This document shows positions 18,495-26,555 of a stretch of 64,000 nt of DNA, piece by piece (the stretch's first letter is position 1; each line of letters begins with the position of its first letter). The translations under genes and the position numbers were made by a program. The stretch is from Mangrovibacter phragmitis (GTDB taxonomy: Bacteria; Pseudomonadota; Gammaproteobacteria; Enterobacterales; Enterobacteriaceae), in NCBI RefSeq assembly GCF_001655675.1, contig NZ_LYRP01000001.1:744001-808000 (forward strand). The letters are read 5' to 3'. The notes under the pieces are model-generated. The model made no database searches and had not been told where the DNA came from. It worked only from the letters and a program-made list of their open reading frames with translations.

Positions 18495-18616
18495 CGGTGA
18501 GCGTACTACACTGCACCGGTCGCCCGCGAAAACGGGGATTGCAAAGGGGGCGAGCCCCTTTAGCCCGTTCACAGGCTGTGCAGCCACATTTACCACGACA
18601 CTAGAAGTGAACGGAA
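18495..18616. repeat. Module C, copy 2
   Basis: Second copy of the 15781-15903 unit. One C is missing from the 3' arm of its hairpin. It ends 34 bases before the EF-G stop codon. Confidence 0.8.
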
Positions 18617-18649
18617 ACAATCACACTTCAGGTGAACCTAAACAACCCC

Positions 18650-20752
18650 TTACTTTTTACCCCGCACCGCCACAACCTCCTGCGCCACATTATCCGGCGC
18701 CTCGGCATAATGGTGAAACTCCATACTGAACGTGGCGCGCCCCTGAGTCATGGAACGCAGAATAGTTGAATAACCGAACATCTCCGATAGCGGCACATCC
18801 GCCCGGACAATGCGGCTCCCAACCAGCTCTTCCATCCCCTGAACCAGGCCGCGACGTGATGACAAATCCCCCATCACATTACCGGCATACTCTTCCGGTG
18901 TTTCCACTTCCACATGCATCACTGGCTCCAGTAACACTGGCGATGCACGGCGGGCGGCTTCGCGAAACGCCATACTACCCGCCATGCGAAATGCCATTTC
19001 CGAGGAGTCCACCTCGTGGTAAGAACCAAAGGTCAGCGTGGCTTTCACATCCACCACCGGGTAACCTGCCACCACACCGGTTGCCAATGCATCACGAATA
19101 CCTTTTTCCACAGAAGGAATGTACTCTTTCGGCACCACGCCGCCTTTGGTGGCATCGGCAAAGGCAAAACCCGCGCCAGGCTCCTGAGGCTCAACGCTGA
19201 TAACTACATGGCCGTACTGCCCTTTACCACCAGACTGGCGAATAAATTTACCTTCCACATCGCTTACCGCTTTACGCAGCGTTTCACGGTAAGTGACCTG
19301 CGGGCGGCCAATTCTGGCTTCCACGCCAAATTCTCGTTTCATGCGGTCGACAATAATATCCAGGTGTAACTCACCCATGCCGGAGATAATCGTCTGGCCA
19401 GATTCTTCATCTGTCCGTAACCGGAATGACGGATCTTCTGCCGCCAGCCGCTGTAACGCCAGGCTCATTTTTTCCTGGTCGTCACGGGTTTTCGGCTCAA
19501 TTGCCAGTGAAATAACCGGTTCCGGGAACACCATGCGCTCCAGAGTAAGTACCGCGGCCGGGTCACACAGTGTTTCCCCGGTGGTGACATCTTTCAGGCC
19601 CACACAGGCAGCAATATCACCGGCATACAGCACATCCACCTCATGGCGGTTATTGGCATGCATTTGCACAACACGGCCAATACGCTCTTTTTTGCCAGTC
19701 CCCGGAATGTACACCTGGTCGCCTTTATGCAGCGTACCGGAATACACCCGGATAAAGGTTAACTGCCCCACATACGGGTCGGTCATCAGCTTAAAGGCCA
19801 GTGCAGAGAATGGCGCATTTTCATCGGCGGCACGGGTTACCGTTTTTTCCTGCTCATCCAGCCCACTCACTGGCGGAATATCCAGCGGCGACGGCATTAA
19901 TGTCACCACTGCATCAAGCAGCAGTTGCACACCTTTATTTTTAAACGCGCTACCACACAATACCGGCTGAATTTCACCGGCAATAGTGCGGGCACGCAGG
20001 CCATCGAAAATAGCCTGTTCAGGTAACTCACCGCTTTCCAGGTAACTGTCCATCAAGGTTTCACTGGCTTCAGCCGCCGCAGCCAACAGGTTTTCCCGCC
20101 ACTCACCGGCTAACGCCTTAAGCTCCTCTGGAATGGGTTCATAACGGAACGTCATCCCCTGGCTTTCTTCATCCCAGTACACTGCGTGCATCTTGATTAA
20201 GTCCACCACGCCGGTGAAGCGCTCTTCACTGCCAATGGGTAACGTAACCGGCACCGGGTTAGCATGCAGGCGGTCTTTCATCATTTGCACTACACGCAGA
20301 AAATCAGCACCCTGGCGGTCCATTTTGTTAACAAACGCAATGCGCGGCACATGGTATTTATTCGCCTGGCGCCACACAGTTTCAGACTGGGGCTGCACCC
20401 CGCCCACGGCGTCATACACCATAACGGCACCATCCAGCACGCGCATGGAACGCTCCACCTCTATGGTGAAATCCACATGGCCTGGGGTGTCGATAATCGT
20501 AATATGGTGTGGCTCGAAATTGTGGTCCATACCCGGCCAAAAGCAGGTAACAGCAGCCGATGTAATGGTGATTCCACGTTCCTGCTCCTGGGCCATCCAG
20601 TCGGTTGTTGCCGCGCCATCATGAACTTCGCCCAGTTTATGGCTCAGGCCAGTGTAAAACAGGATACGTTCCGTGGTAGTGGTTTTACCGGCATCAATAT
20701 GAGCCGAGATACCAATATTGCGATAACGTTCGAGGGGGATGGGTCGGGGCAT
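18650..20752 (-). CDS. Elongation factor G paralogue (stand-alone)
   Basis: Translational GTPase of 700 residues, full length for EF-G. All G motifs are intact: [29 protein letters not shown] and GSAFKN. The domain IV motif GGKGQYGHV is present. It promotes ribosome translocation and possibly recycling. It is not in the usual rpsL-rpsG-fusA-tufA operon, and it differs from the Enterobacterales housekeeping EF-G at many positions recalled from memory. It is therefore probably a second EF-G (fusA2 type), though the rest of the genome is not visible. A good promoter lies upstream. Confidence 0.88.
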   Translation of the reverse strand: MPRPIPLERYRNIGISAHIDAGKTTTTERILFYTGLSHKLGEVHDGAATTDWMAQEQERGITITSAAVTCFWPGMDHNFEPHHITIIDTPGHVDFTIEVERSMRVLDGAVMVYDAVGGVQPQSETVWRQANKYHVPRIAFVNKMDRQGADFLRVVQMMKDRLHANPVPVTLPIGSEERFTGVVDLIKMHAVYWDEESQGMTFRYEPIPEELKALAGEWRENLLAAAAEASETLMDSYLESGELPEQAIFDGLRARTIAGEIQPVLCGSAFKNKGVQLLLDAVVTLMPSPLDIPPVSGLDEQEKTVTRAADENAPFSALAFKLMTDPYVGQLTFIRVYSGTLHKGDQVYIPGTGKKERIGRVVQMHANNRHEVDVLYAGDIAACVGLKDVTTGETLCDPAAVLTLERMVFPEPVISLAIEPKTRDDQEKMSLALQRLAAEDPSFRLRTDEESGQTIISGMGELHLDIIVDRMKREFGVEARIGRPQVTYRETLRKAVSDVEGKFIRQSGGKGQYGHVVISVEPQEPGAGFAFADATKGGVVPKEYIPSVEKGIRDALATGVVAGYPVVDVKATLTFGSYHEVDSSEMAFRMAGSMAFREAARRASPVLLEPVMHVEVETPEEYAGNVMGDLSSRRGLVQGMEELVGSRIVRADVPLSEMFGYSTILRSMTQGRATFSMEFHHYAEAPDNVAQEVVAVRGKK

Positions 20753-20784
20753 AATGCGTCCTTAGTCTGTAAGACCAGTTTTTC

Positions 20785-20806
20785 GCGCAGAAACCATTTT
20801 CTGCGC
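20785..20806 (-). promoter_or_regulatory. 5' UTR hairpin of the EF-G gene
   Basis: A 9-bp perfect stem GCGCAGAAA/TTTCTGCGC with a four-base loop lies 33 bases before the EF-G start, within the expected transcript leader. It is not followed by a T-run on the minus strand, so it is more likely an mRNA structure than a terminator. Confidence 0.45.
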
Positions 20807-20853
20807 TTCATCAATGAAACACATCATAGTACAACTGTACGAGTATAATCGAA

Positions 20854-20882
20854 CTATTATTATCATTGTTGTTATTTGTCAA
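20854..20882 (-). promoter_or_regulatory. Sigma-70-like promoter for the EF-G paralogue
   Basis: On the minus strand TTGACA (20882-20877) is followed 17 bases later by TAATAG (20859-20854). A near-palindrome GTACAACTGTAC (20829-20840) lies just downstream and could be an operator. Confidence 0.55.
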
Positions 20883-20974
20883 AACTCACCACCCTGCATA
20901 CATAGCAAGAGACAGGGTGTTCAGGTATATTACGCCCTCGCCGCTCGCGGCGGGTAACAGACCACAGGAAGCCT

Positions 20975-21268
20975 ATGAAGCACCATCCCGAACGAGAACA
21001 AATTCGCCTTGAAAATGTCCTGCTGGCGCTGGGCAACCCTATCCGTCTTGATGTCGTGAAAAGCCTTGCTGAACAGGGTGAACAAGCCTGCGGCACACTG
21101 CGGCGTGATGTGGCGAAATCCACTATGACTCACCACTGGCGCGTACTGCGCGACAGCGGCATTATCTGGCAGCGCCCACAAGGGCGGGAAAATTTGATTT
21201 CATTGCGCCGGGAAGACCTGGATGCGCTGTTTCCCGGCTTACTGGAAACACTACTGAAAATTATTTAA
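20975..21268 (+). CDS. ArsR-type winged-helix regulator
   Basis: Compact DNA-binding protein of 97 residues with the ArsR-family layout: LLALGNPIRLDVVKSLAEQG for the first helices, then STMTHHWRVLRDSGI as recognition helix, then a wing (RPQGRENLISLR). The metal-binding cysteine box ELCVCDL of metal-sensing ArsR proteins is absent; there is only one cysteine (EQACGTL). AGGAAG precedes the start. It is divergent from EF-G and its stop overlaps the convergent fetB stop by eight bases. Its targets are unknown. Confidence 0.75.
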   Translation: MKHHPEREQIRLENVLLALGNPIRLDVVKSLAEQGEQACGTLRRDVAKSTMTHHWRVLRDSGIIWQRPQGRENLISLRREDLDALFPGLLETLLKII

Positions 21269-22052
21269 CTGCAGGTTTTGCCCCCTGAACCCGCACCTGC
21301 AACTGATGGCGTTCATTGTAGAAGCGGCGGTATGCCAGGTACCCGGCAAGAATAGTTGAGAGACTCGCTGTCGATAGCAGCATAAATGTCACCATTATCT
21401 GGTATTTAATTGCTTTTACCGGGTCAATACCGGCGAAAATCAGCCCGGACATCATACCAGGCAAGCTCACCAGCCCCACCGTTTTTGCTGAATCCACCGT
21501 TGGAATCAGCGCGGCACGAATACTGTCGCGAATTAATTGCGCCGAAGCCTGTTTCGGGGTCGCGCCCAGGCTGAGCATTTCCTGGATCCGCTGTTGTTCT
21601 GAAGAGAACCGCTGGCCGAGGTTGTTGTAGCATAACCCCACCGCCACCATCGCGTTACCGGCAATCATCCCGGAAATCGGAATAACCTGCATGGGCACAA
21701 AGGCAATCGACCCGGTAAACACCAGCACACTGAGCGTCAGCACTGCCCCACTGGTAATGGCCACGAACGAAATGACAAAGGCCTTATCAATATATTTACT
21801 GCGCTTTTTGGCATTCCACGCCGCATTCAGGCAGATAAATAACACCATCAGTACCGTCAGCAGTGCGTGGTTGACATCAAATATGTATTTCAGCACATAG
21901 CCAACGGCTACCAGTTGCACAATGGCGCGGGCAATGCTCCACACAATATCCCGCTCCAGCCCCAGCTTTTCTCTGTTACTGATGACTATTGCGACCACCA
22001 CCAGCACCAAAGACAGCGCCAGCGATTCATTGGTGATGTTATGCTGATTCAT
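21261..22052 (-). CDS. fetB: Iron export ABC permease FetB
   Basis: Multi-spanning inner-membrane permease of 263 residues of the FetB (YbbM) family. Motifs include SIARAIVQLVAVGYVLKYIF, VIPISGMIAGNAMVAVGLCY and the coupling segment EMLSLGATPKQA. FetAB exports excess iron and helps resist peroxide stress in E. coli. Its start lies within the 3' end of fetA with a 14-base overlap, so the two subunits are translationally coupled. Confidence 0.9.
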   Translation of the reverse strand: MNQHNITNESLALSLVLVVVAIVISNREKLGLERDIVWSIARAIVQLVAVGYVLKYIFDVNHALLTVLMVLFICLNAAWNAKKRSKYIDKAFVISFVAITSGAVLTLSVLVFTGSIAFVPMQVIPISGMIAGNAMVAVGLCYNNLGQRFSSEQQRIQEMLSLGATPKQASAQLIRDSIRAALIPTVDSAKTVGLVSLPGMMSGLIFAGIDPVKAIKYQIMVTFMLLSTASLSTILAGYLAYRRFYNERHQLQVRVQGAKPAVK

Positions 22053-22719
22053 GGCATCCCTCCTGTTCGCTCTGTTCCTTAAGGCGTGCCGGCAACGTAA
22101 TTACATCGCCCAGTTCACGCAGTTCGCTGGTGTCGTGCGTCACCCATAACACGCCCAGGTGTTGTTCTTTTACCAACCCGGCAATCAGCTTATGTACTGT
22201 TTGTTTGTTCTCTTCATCCAGTGCGCTGGTAATTTCGTCCAGCAGTAATACCTGTGGCAAAAATTGCAGGTTACGAATCAGAGAAACACGCTGCTTTTCC
22301 CCACCAGATAACGACTGTATTGATTTTTCCAGGGTATCTTCCGCCAGGTTTACTGTTGCCAGGTCGGCGCGTAAACGGGCTTTATCCGGCTTTTTCTGGC
22401 GCAAAACCCAGGGAAACGCCAGGTTGTCATACACCGTGTCGCCAAACAGAGCCGGGGTTTGGGTGCAATACCCCACCGCCTGGCGCCAGGCTTCCGGCGT
22501 AAATGCGTCACTGGCGCGCCCGTTCAGTACCAGCGTGCCGCTATCGGGCATGAGTAAGCCACCAATGATTTTCAATAAAGTGCTCTTGCCGCACCCGGAA
22601 GGGCCGGTAATCAGGCGGCATTCACCCGCCTGCACCGCAAGGGAAACGTCGTCCAGAATAGACTGACTACCGGACTGATAACTGACATGCTGCACCGCCA
22701 ATAAAGGAGAAGACGCCAT
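22039..22719 (-). CDS. fetA: Iron export ABC ATPase FetA
   Basis: ABC ATPase of 226 residues of the FetA (YbbL) family, energising FetB. Walker A is GPSGCGKSTLL, the signature is LSGGEKQRVS, Walker B is VLLLDEITSALDEEN and the H-loop is VTHDTSE. It is the first gene of the fetAB pair. The AT-rich 60 bases upstream should hold the promoter; no clear metal-regulator site was recognised. Confidence 0.9.
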   Translation of the reverse strand: MASSPLLAVQHVSYQSGSQSILDDVSLAVQAGECRLITGPSGCGKSTLLKIIGGLLMPDSGTLVLNGRASDAFTPEAWRQAVGYCTQTPALFGDTVYDNLAFPWVLRQKKPDKARLRADLATVNLAEDTLEKSIQSLSGGEKQRVSLIRNLQFLPQVLLLDEITSALDEENKQTVHKLIAGLVKEQHLGVLWVTHDTSELRELGDVITLPARLKEQSEQEGCHESA

Positions 22720-22840
22720 TTTTCACCTGTTTTTACTGATGTTTTTCATCAGTATACCCGTGGTATGAAGCAAAATCTCTGGCGTTATTGAACCCGTTTT
22801 ATGACAAAAGCAGGGGAAATCCTTGCTATAGTTATCGCGC

Positions 22841-22900
22841 GATGGTGGAGTCGCGGGCTTCACTGCCCCACACGCCACCATCAACAGCGCACACTGTTGA
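22841..22900 (+). promoter_or_regulatory. Structured leader (three hairpins) before the GFA-family gene
   Basis: An outer stem GATGGTGG/CCACCATC (22841-22848 with 22875-22882) encloses GGGC-TTCACT-GCCC. A second stem TCAACAG-CGCACA-CTGTTGA (22881-22900) follows, then a weakly T-rich stretch. The two stems share two bases, so they could be alternative structures. It may be a regulatory leader or a small RNA; no known riboswitch class was recognised. Confidence 0.4.
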
Positions 22901-22931
22901 TTTCATTTTAAGAAAGCCGGGAGGATATGCG

Positions 22932-23399
22932 GTGAATAAAGATCTTTTGCCTGCAGAGGGCGAATGCCGGTGCGGTAAAATCGCCATGCGTATTGATGCT
23001 CCGCCGATACTGACTATGGCGTGTCATTGCAGTGGCTGCCAGAAAATGAGCGCCAGCGCTTATTCTCTGACGGCCGCTATTCCACGAGATGCATTCTCTG
23101 TGACCCGTGGGGAGCCTGTTATTGGCGGGCTTCATGGTGAAGACGCGCGGCACTTTTTCTGCCCGTACTGCATGACATGGCTGTTCACCCGGTTAAACGA
23201 CAGTTTGCCTTTTGTGAATGTCCACCCCACTCTGTTTGCCAATCTTGCGTGGTCAACACCTTTCATTGAAACCTGGACCCGCGAAAAACTCCCCTGGGCG
23301 AAGACTCCGGCGGTACACAGCTTCCCGGAGTTTCCACCACCAACCTCATTTAAAGGCCTGCTACAGGCCTACGCGCAACATGTTCAGGCGCAGGCATAA
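22932..23399 (+). CDS. GFA (glutathione-dependent formaldehyde-activating) family protein
   Basis: Zinc-binding protein of 155 residues with the Mss4/GFA fold. Zinc ligands are in CRCGK, the ACHCSGCQK motif and CPYC. The family name comes from Gfa, but most members have no proven function. The start is the GTG at 22932, seven bases after GGGAGG; the frame extends upstream without a better site. The gene stands alone and is convergent with the lyase operon. Confidence 0.78.
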   Translation: MNKDLLPAEGECRCGKIAMRIDAPPILTMACHCSGCQKMSASAYSLTAAIPRDAFSVTRGEPVIGGLHGEDARHFFCPYCMTWLFTRLNDSLPFVNVHPTLFANLAWSTPFIETWTREKLPWAKTPAVHSFPEFPPPTSFKGLLQAYAQHVQAQA

Positions 23400-23418
23400 G
23401 CAATGTGAGTCCGCATGG

Positions 23419-23452
23419 CTGCCGCAGGTGTCTGCGGCAGTATGTTGTTTAT
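23419..23452 (+). terminator. Terminator after the GFA-family gene
   Basis: A 9-bp perfect stem CTGCCGCAG-GTGT-CTGCGGCAG is followed by a T-rich tail (TATGTTGTTTATT). Confidence 0.65.
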
Positions 23453-23509
23453 TGTTCAGCCTGTTGTGCTGGCCGTTATAAGCCAGGTTGGTTGGGTAAT
23501 TTTTTAATA

Positions 23510-25015
23510 TTAACAGGCAATATTTTCGGCGGGAGTATTACGCATTATTTGCACGGTCTTTTTCATTTCTGGCGCCAGCCACCGGTCCTCAACCCAAAAG
23601 GCTACTTCGCGGCGCAGCAGTGTAACGGCCTGAACCGTACCCGGAGCCAGGCGGGAGGTACCAATCAACTCCAGCGCCTGCGCTGCCAGCAAATATTCAA
23701 TGCCCAGAATCTGCCAGGTGTTATCGCACACCTGCAGGAGCTTAAGTGCCGCACTGGTGCCCATACTCAGGTGGTCTTCCTGTAAACCCGAGGTAATGTA
23801 ATTATCCAGCACTGCGGGTTGTGCCAGCCGCCGGTTCTCGCCACACAGAGATGCCGCTACATACTGGGCTATCATCATGCCAGAGTTAACCCCGGGTTTT
23901 GCCACCAGAAAAGGAGGTAGTTCACTAACCAGTGGATTAATCAGCCGGTCAAGGCGGCGCTCTGCCACACTGCCGGTCTCCGCCAGCGCAATTGCCAGCA
24001 AATCTGCAGCCATCGCCACCGATTCACCATGTGGATTTGCCTGAGAAACTACCTGCCAGTTACCTGGTTCGCCCAGCACCAACGGGTTGTCGGTTGCGGC
24101 ATTGAGTTCCTGATTCACCTGAGTTTCCACATGACGCCACTGCGCACGGCAGGCACCATGAATTTGCGGAACAGAGCGCAAACTGAGTGCATCCTGGGTA
24201 CGTACCCCCTGGTTTTCAGCCAGCCAGGCACTTCCATGAAGCATTGCACGTAACCGCTGGCCGGTGGCACTGACATCCGGGCTGGATTTCAGCGCCAGCA
24301 CACGTTCATCGAACGCTGCCAGTTGGCCCTTCAATGCTTCTATGCTCATGGCCCCGGTGACATCGGCCCAGTCCATTAACTGTTTCGCTTCACCCAACGC
24401 CAGGCAACTCAGCCCTGTCATGCAGGGTGTGCCATTCACCAGGCACAGGCCATCTTTCGCCCCCGGGTTCACCGCATCAATACCCTGCTCTGCCAGCGCA
24501 TCGCAGGCCAGCCAGCGTTTCCCTTGCCAGTTCACAAAGCCCATGCCCGTCAGGGCCAGACCAATATGCGCCATATGGGTCAAATACCCGACAGAACCCT
24601 GGGAAGGCACTTCCGGGGTAATGCCCTGATTGATAAATGCCAGCAACGCCCGGACAACATGGGGAGAAATACCGGAATACCCCAGGCTGTAGTTGGCCAC
24701 TGCCGCACACATAATGGCCCGGGTCTGCACCACACTAAGTAACGGCCCGACACCACAAGCGTGGCTCATCAGCGTGTTACGCGACAACTGGCTTAATGCC
24801 TCTGGCGGTAAAATCACATTGCATAACGCTCCCAGCCCGGTATTAATCCCGTAAGCGGGCTGGCCGCTGGCGACAATTTCTTCCACGATTTGCCGGGCAT
24901 TTTGCATGCGCTGCCATGCTGCTTCACTTAACTGCAGTTGCGCACCATGCTGTGCTACGGCAACCACGTCCTGCCAGGTGGCAGGTGTGTCGCCCCACTC
25001 TCTTATTTCACTCAT
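23510..25015 (-). CDS. MIO-less ammonia-lyase homologue (ergothionase-like)
   Basis: Member of the histidine/phenylalanine ammonia-lyase superfamily, 501 residues, full length. Conserved family features are YGINTG (Tyr55), SHACGVG, LVNGT, DNPLV and QEDHLSMGT. The cofactor segment, normally GS(V/L)GASGDLAPL, reads GSVGYLTHM at 140-148: aligned to HutH, exactly the Ala-Ser-Gly that cyclises to MIO is missing. The 9-base in-frame loss sits in an otherwise intact gene. Ergothionase is a known MIO-less member that eliminates trimethylamine. The product is probably a lyase for a histidine betaine, not a histidinase. It is the last gene of a HutC-linked ABC importer operon. Confidence 0.82.
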   Translation of the reverse strand: MSEIREWGDTPATWQDVVAVAQHGAQLQLSEAAWQRMQNARQIVEEIVASGQPAYGINTGLGALCNVILPPEALSQLSRNTLMSHACGVGPLLSVVQTRAIMCAAVANYSLGYSGISPHVVRALLAFINQGITPEVPSQGSVGYLTHMAHIGLALTGMGFVNWQGKRWLACDALAEQGIDAVNPGAKDGLCLVNGTPCMTGLSCLALGEAKQLMDWADVTGAMSIEALKGQLAAFDERVLALKSSPDVSATGQRLRAMLHGSAWLAENQGVRTQDALSLRSVPQIHGACRAQWRHVETQVNQELNAATDNPLVLGEPGNWQVVSQANPHGESVAMAADLLAIALAETGSVAERRLDRLINPLVSELPPFLVAKPGVNSGMMIAQYVAASLCGENRRLAQPAVLDNYITSGLQEDHLSMGTSAALKLLQVCDNTWQILGIEYLLAAQALELIGTSRLAPGTVQAVTLLRREVAFWVEDRWLAPEMKKTVQIMRNTPAENIAC

Positions 25016-25021
25016 TAATCT

Positions 25022-25798
25022 TTACCCCATTCGGGAAATAAACTGGTCAAAACGCGGGCTGGCATGCCGGGTAAACAGCGTATCCGGGTCTCCTTCGCAC
25101 TCAATATTGCCTTCATGCATAAACACCACCCGGTTTGCCACATTGCGCGCGAAGCCCATTTCGTGGGTTACGACCAGCATGGTGCGCCCTTCATCGGCCA
25201 GAGCACGCATGACATTGAGCACTTCGCCCACCAGTTCCGGATCCAGTGCCGAGGTAGGTTCATCAAACAAAATCACTTCCGGATCCATTGCCAGCGCACG
25301 GGCGATGGCCACCCGTTGTTGCTGACCACCAGAGAGTTGTTCCGGGTAGTAATCTTTGCGGGCGTACAGACCCACCTGGTTGAGCAAATGTTCAGCCTGC
25401 GCTTTACACTCTGCCAGCGGGCGTTTCAGCACATAGCGCGGGCCTTCCATGACGTTTTCCAGCACAGTGCGGTGCGACCACAAGTTAAAGCTCTGAAACA
25501 CCATGGCTACCCGGGCACGTAACTGCTCAATTTGGCGACGGCTGGCAGAGTGCCCGTGCCGGTGTGCTTTGGCATCGACAATAATGGTTTCCCCGGCAAC
25601 CTGAATTTCACCGGCATCAGGTACTTCCAGCAAATTAATGCAACGCAAAAAAGTACTTTTACCGGACCCGCTGGCACCCAGAACGGAAATAACATCGCCT
25701 TTGTTGGCAGACAGTGAAATGCTTTTTAAAACAGCATGGTCGCCGAATGACTTGCGGATATTCTGCACAGCCAGTACCGGCTGCTGGATGGCGGTCAT
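25022..25798 (-). CDS. His/Arg/opine-type ABC transporter ATP-binding protein
   Basis: ATPase of 258 residues of the HisP/OccP group. Walker A is [11 protein letters not shown], the signature is [15 protein letters not shown], Walker B is VILFDEPTSALDPE and the H-loop is VVTHEMGFA. The HisP-type insert between Walker A and the Q-loop (AHRHGHSASRRQIEQLRARV) is present. It overlaps the upstream permease gene by four bases and ends six bases before the MIO-less lyase gene, so import and cleavage are co-expressed. Confidence 0.9.
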   Translation of the reverse strand: MTAIQQPVLAVQNIRKSFGDHAVLKSISLSANKGDVISVLGASGSGKSTFLRCINLLEVPDAGEIQVAGETIIVDAKAHRHGHSASRRQIEQLRARVAMVFQSFNLWSHRTVLENVMEGPRYVLKRPLAECKAQAEHLLNQVGLYARKDYYPEQLSGGQQQRVAIARALAMDPEVILFDEPTSALDPELVGEVLNVMRALADEGRTMLVVTHEMGFARNVANRVVFMHEGNIECEGDPDTLFTRHASPRFDQFISRMG

Positions 25799-26550
25799 GA
25801 TTTTTCTCCCTTACTGCTGTTCAGCCCGGCAGGTGCATTGGCCGCAGCCCGCGCCTGAGCCCGACGAAAATTCGGTGTGAGGGCGTTTTCCAGCGCACGC
25901 CAAATTTGCACTATCAGGAAATTCAGAATCAGGTAAATCAACGCAGCACAAACAAACACCTCCATGGTTCGGTAGGTGCGCTGAATTATTTGCTGAGCCA
26001 CGCCAGTGACATCCCACACCGTAACAAGGCTTGCCAGCGCAGTGGATTTCACCAGTAAAATCGCTTCTGTAGACCAGGCAGGTAATGCATAACGCAGCAT
26101 CACTGGCCCAATTACCCGGCGAAATAACAGCCAGCGCGACATGCCACAGGCTTTTCCCGCTTCAACCTGCCCGGGGGGAACTGCCAGCAATGCGCCACGC
26201 AGAATTTCCGCTGTATAAGAGGCGGTACACAATGCCAGCGCCAGCACGGCACAGGTAAAAGGTTCACGCAGAACCGGCCAGACAAAACTGTGGCGTACTG
26301 CGCTGAACTGGCCCAGGCCGTAATAAATAAGAAACAACTGGATGAGCAATGGGGAGCCACGAAACACCAGAATGTACAGCCGGGCGAACCCGCTAAACAG
26401 CCAAAAGCGGCTCATCCGCATGGCAAGCACTACCAGTGCCAGGCAGCCGCCTACTGCCAGTGAACTGAAAAACAACCCCAGGGTGACCGGTAAAGCCCCC
26501 AGCAGTTTCACAAAGGTTTCGCTGAGAAACGCAAAATCAATCATCGCCAC
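25795..26550 (-). CDS. His/Arg-type ABC transporter permease (HisM-like)
   Basis: Inner-membrane permease of 251 residues. The segment LYILVFRGSPLLIQLFLIYYG and the EAA loop GQVEAGKACGMSRWLLFRRV mark it as HisM/OccM type. It is preceded five bases upstream by its partner permease and overlaps the ATPase gene by four bases. The C-terminal tail is rich in Ala and Arg. Confidence 0.88.
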   Translation of the reverse strand: MAMIDFAFLSETFVKLLGALPVTLGLFFSSLAVGGCLALVVLAMRMSRFWLFSGFARLYILVFRGSPLLIQLFLIYYGLGQFSAVRHSFVWPVLREPFTCAVLALALCTASYTAEILRGALLAVPPGQVEAGKACGMSRWLLFRRVIGPVMLRYALPAWSTEAILLVKSTALASLVTVWDVTGVAQQIIQRTYRTMEVFVCAALIYLILNFLIVQIWRALENALTPNFRRAQARAAANAPAGLNSSKGEKS

Positions 26551-26555
26551 TCCCG

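Noticed and set aside
15400-18620. Possible CRISPR array from regularly recurring GTGAACGGAA motifs
   Set aside because: The repeated motif is only about 10 bases, spacing varies from 25 to over 100, the spacers themselves are repeated, and no cas genes are present.
15400-18620. Retron or IS element as explanation of the repeats
   Set aside because: No reverse transcriptase, transposase or terminal inverted repeats are visible in or beside the modules.
15463-18729. Several Arg/Pro-rich frames of 60-230 codons across the repeat modules
   Set aside because: They run through hairpins, change frame and length between copies, lack ribosome sites and look like translated GC-rich non-coding DNA.
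24570-24600. Loss of the MIO triad as a sequencing error
   Set aside because: The change is an exact in-frame three-codon absence with a continuous 501-residue frame, and the flanking residues (GSVG and YLTHM) still align with the family.
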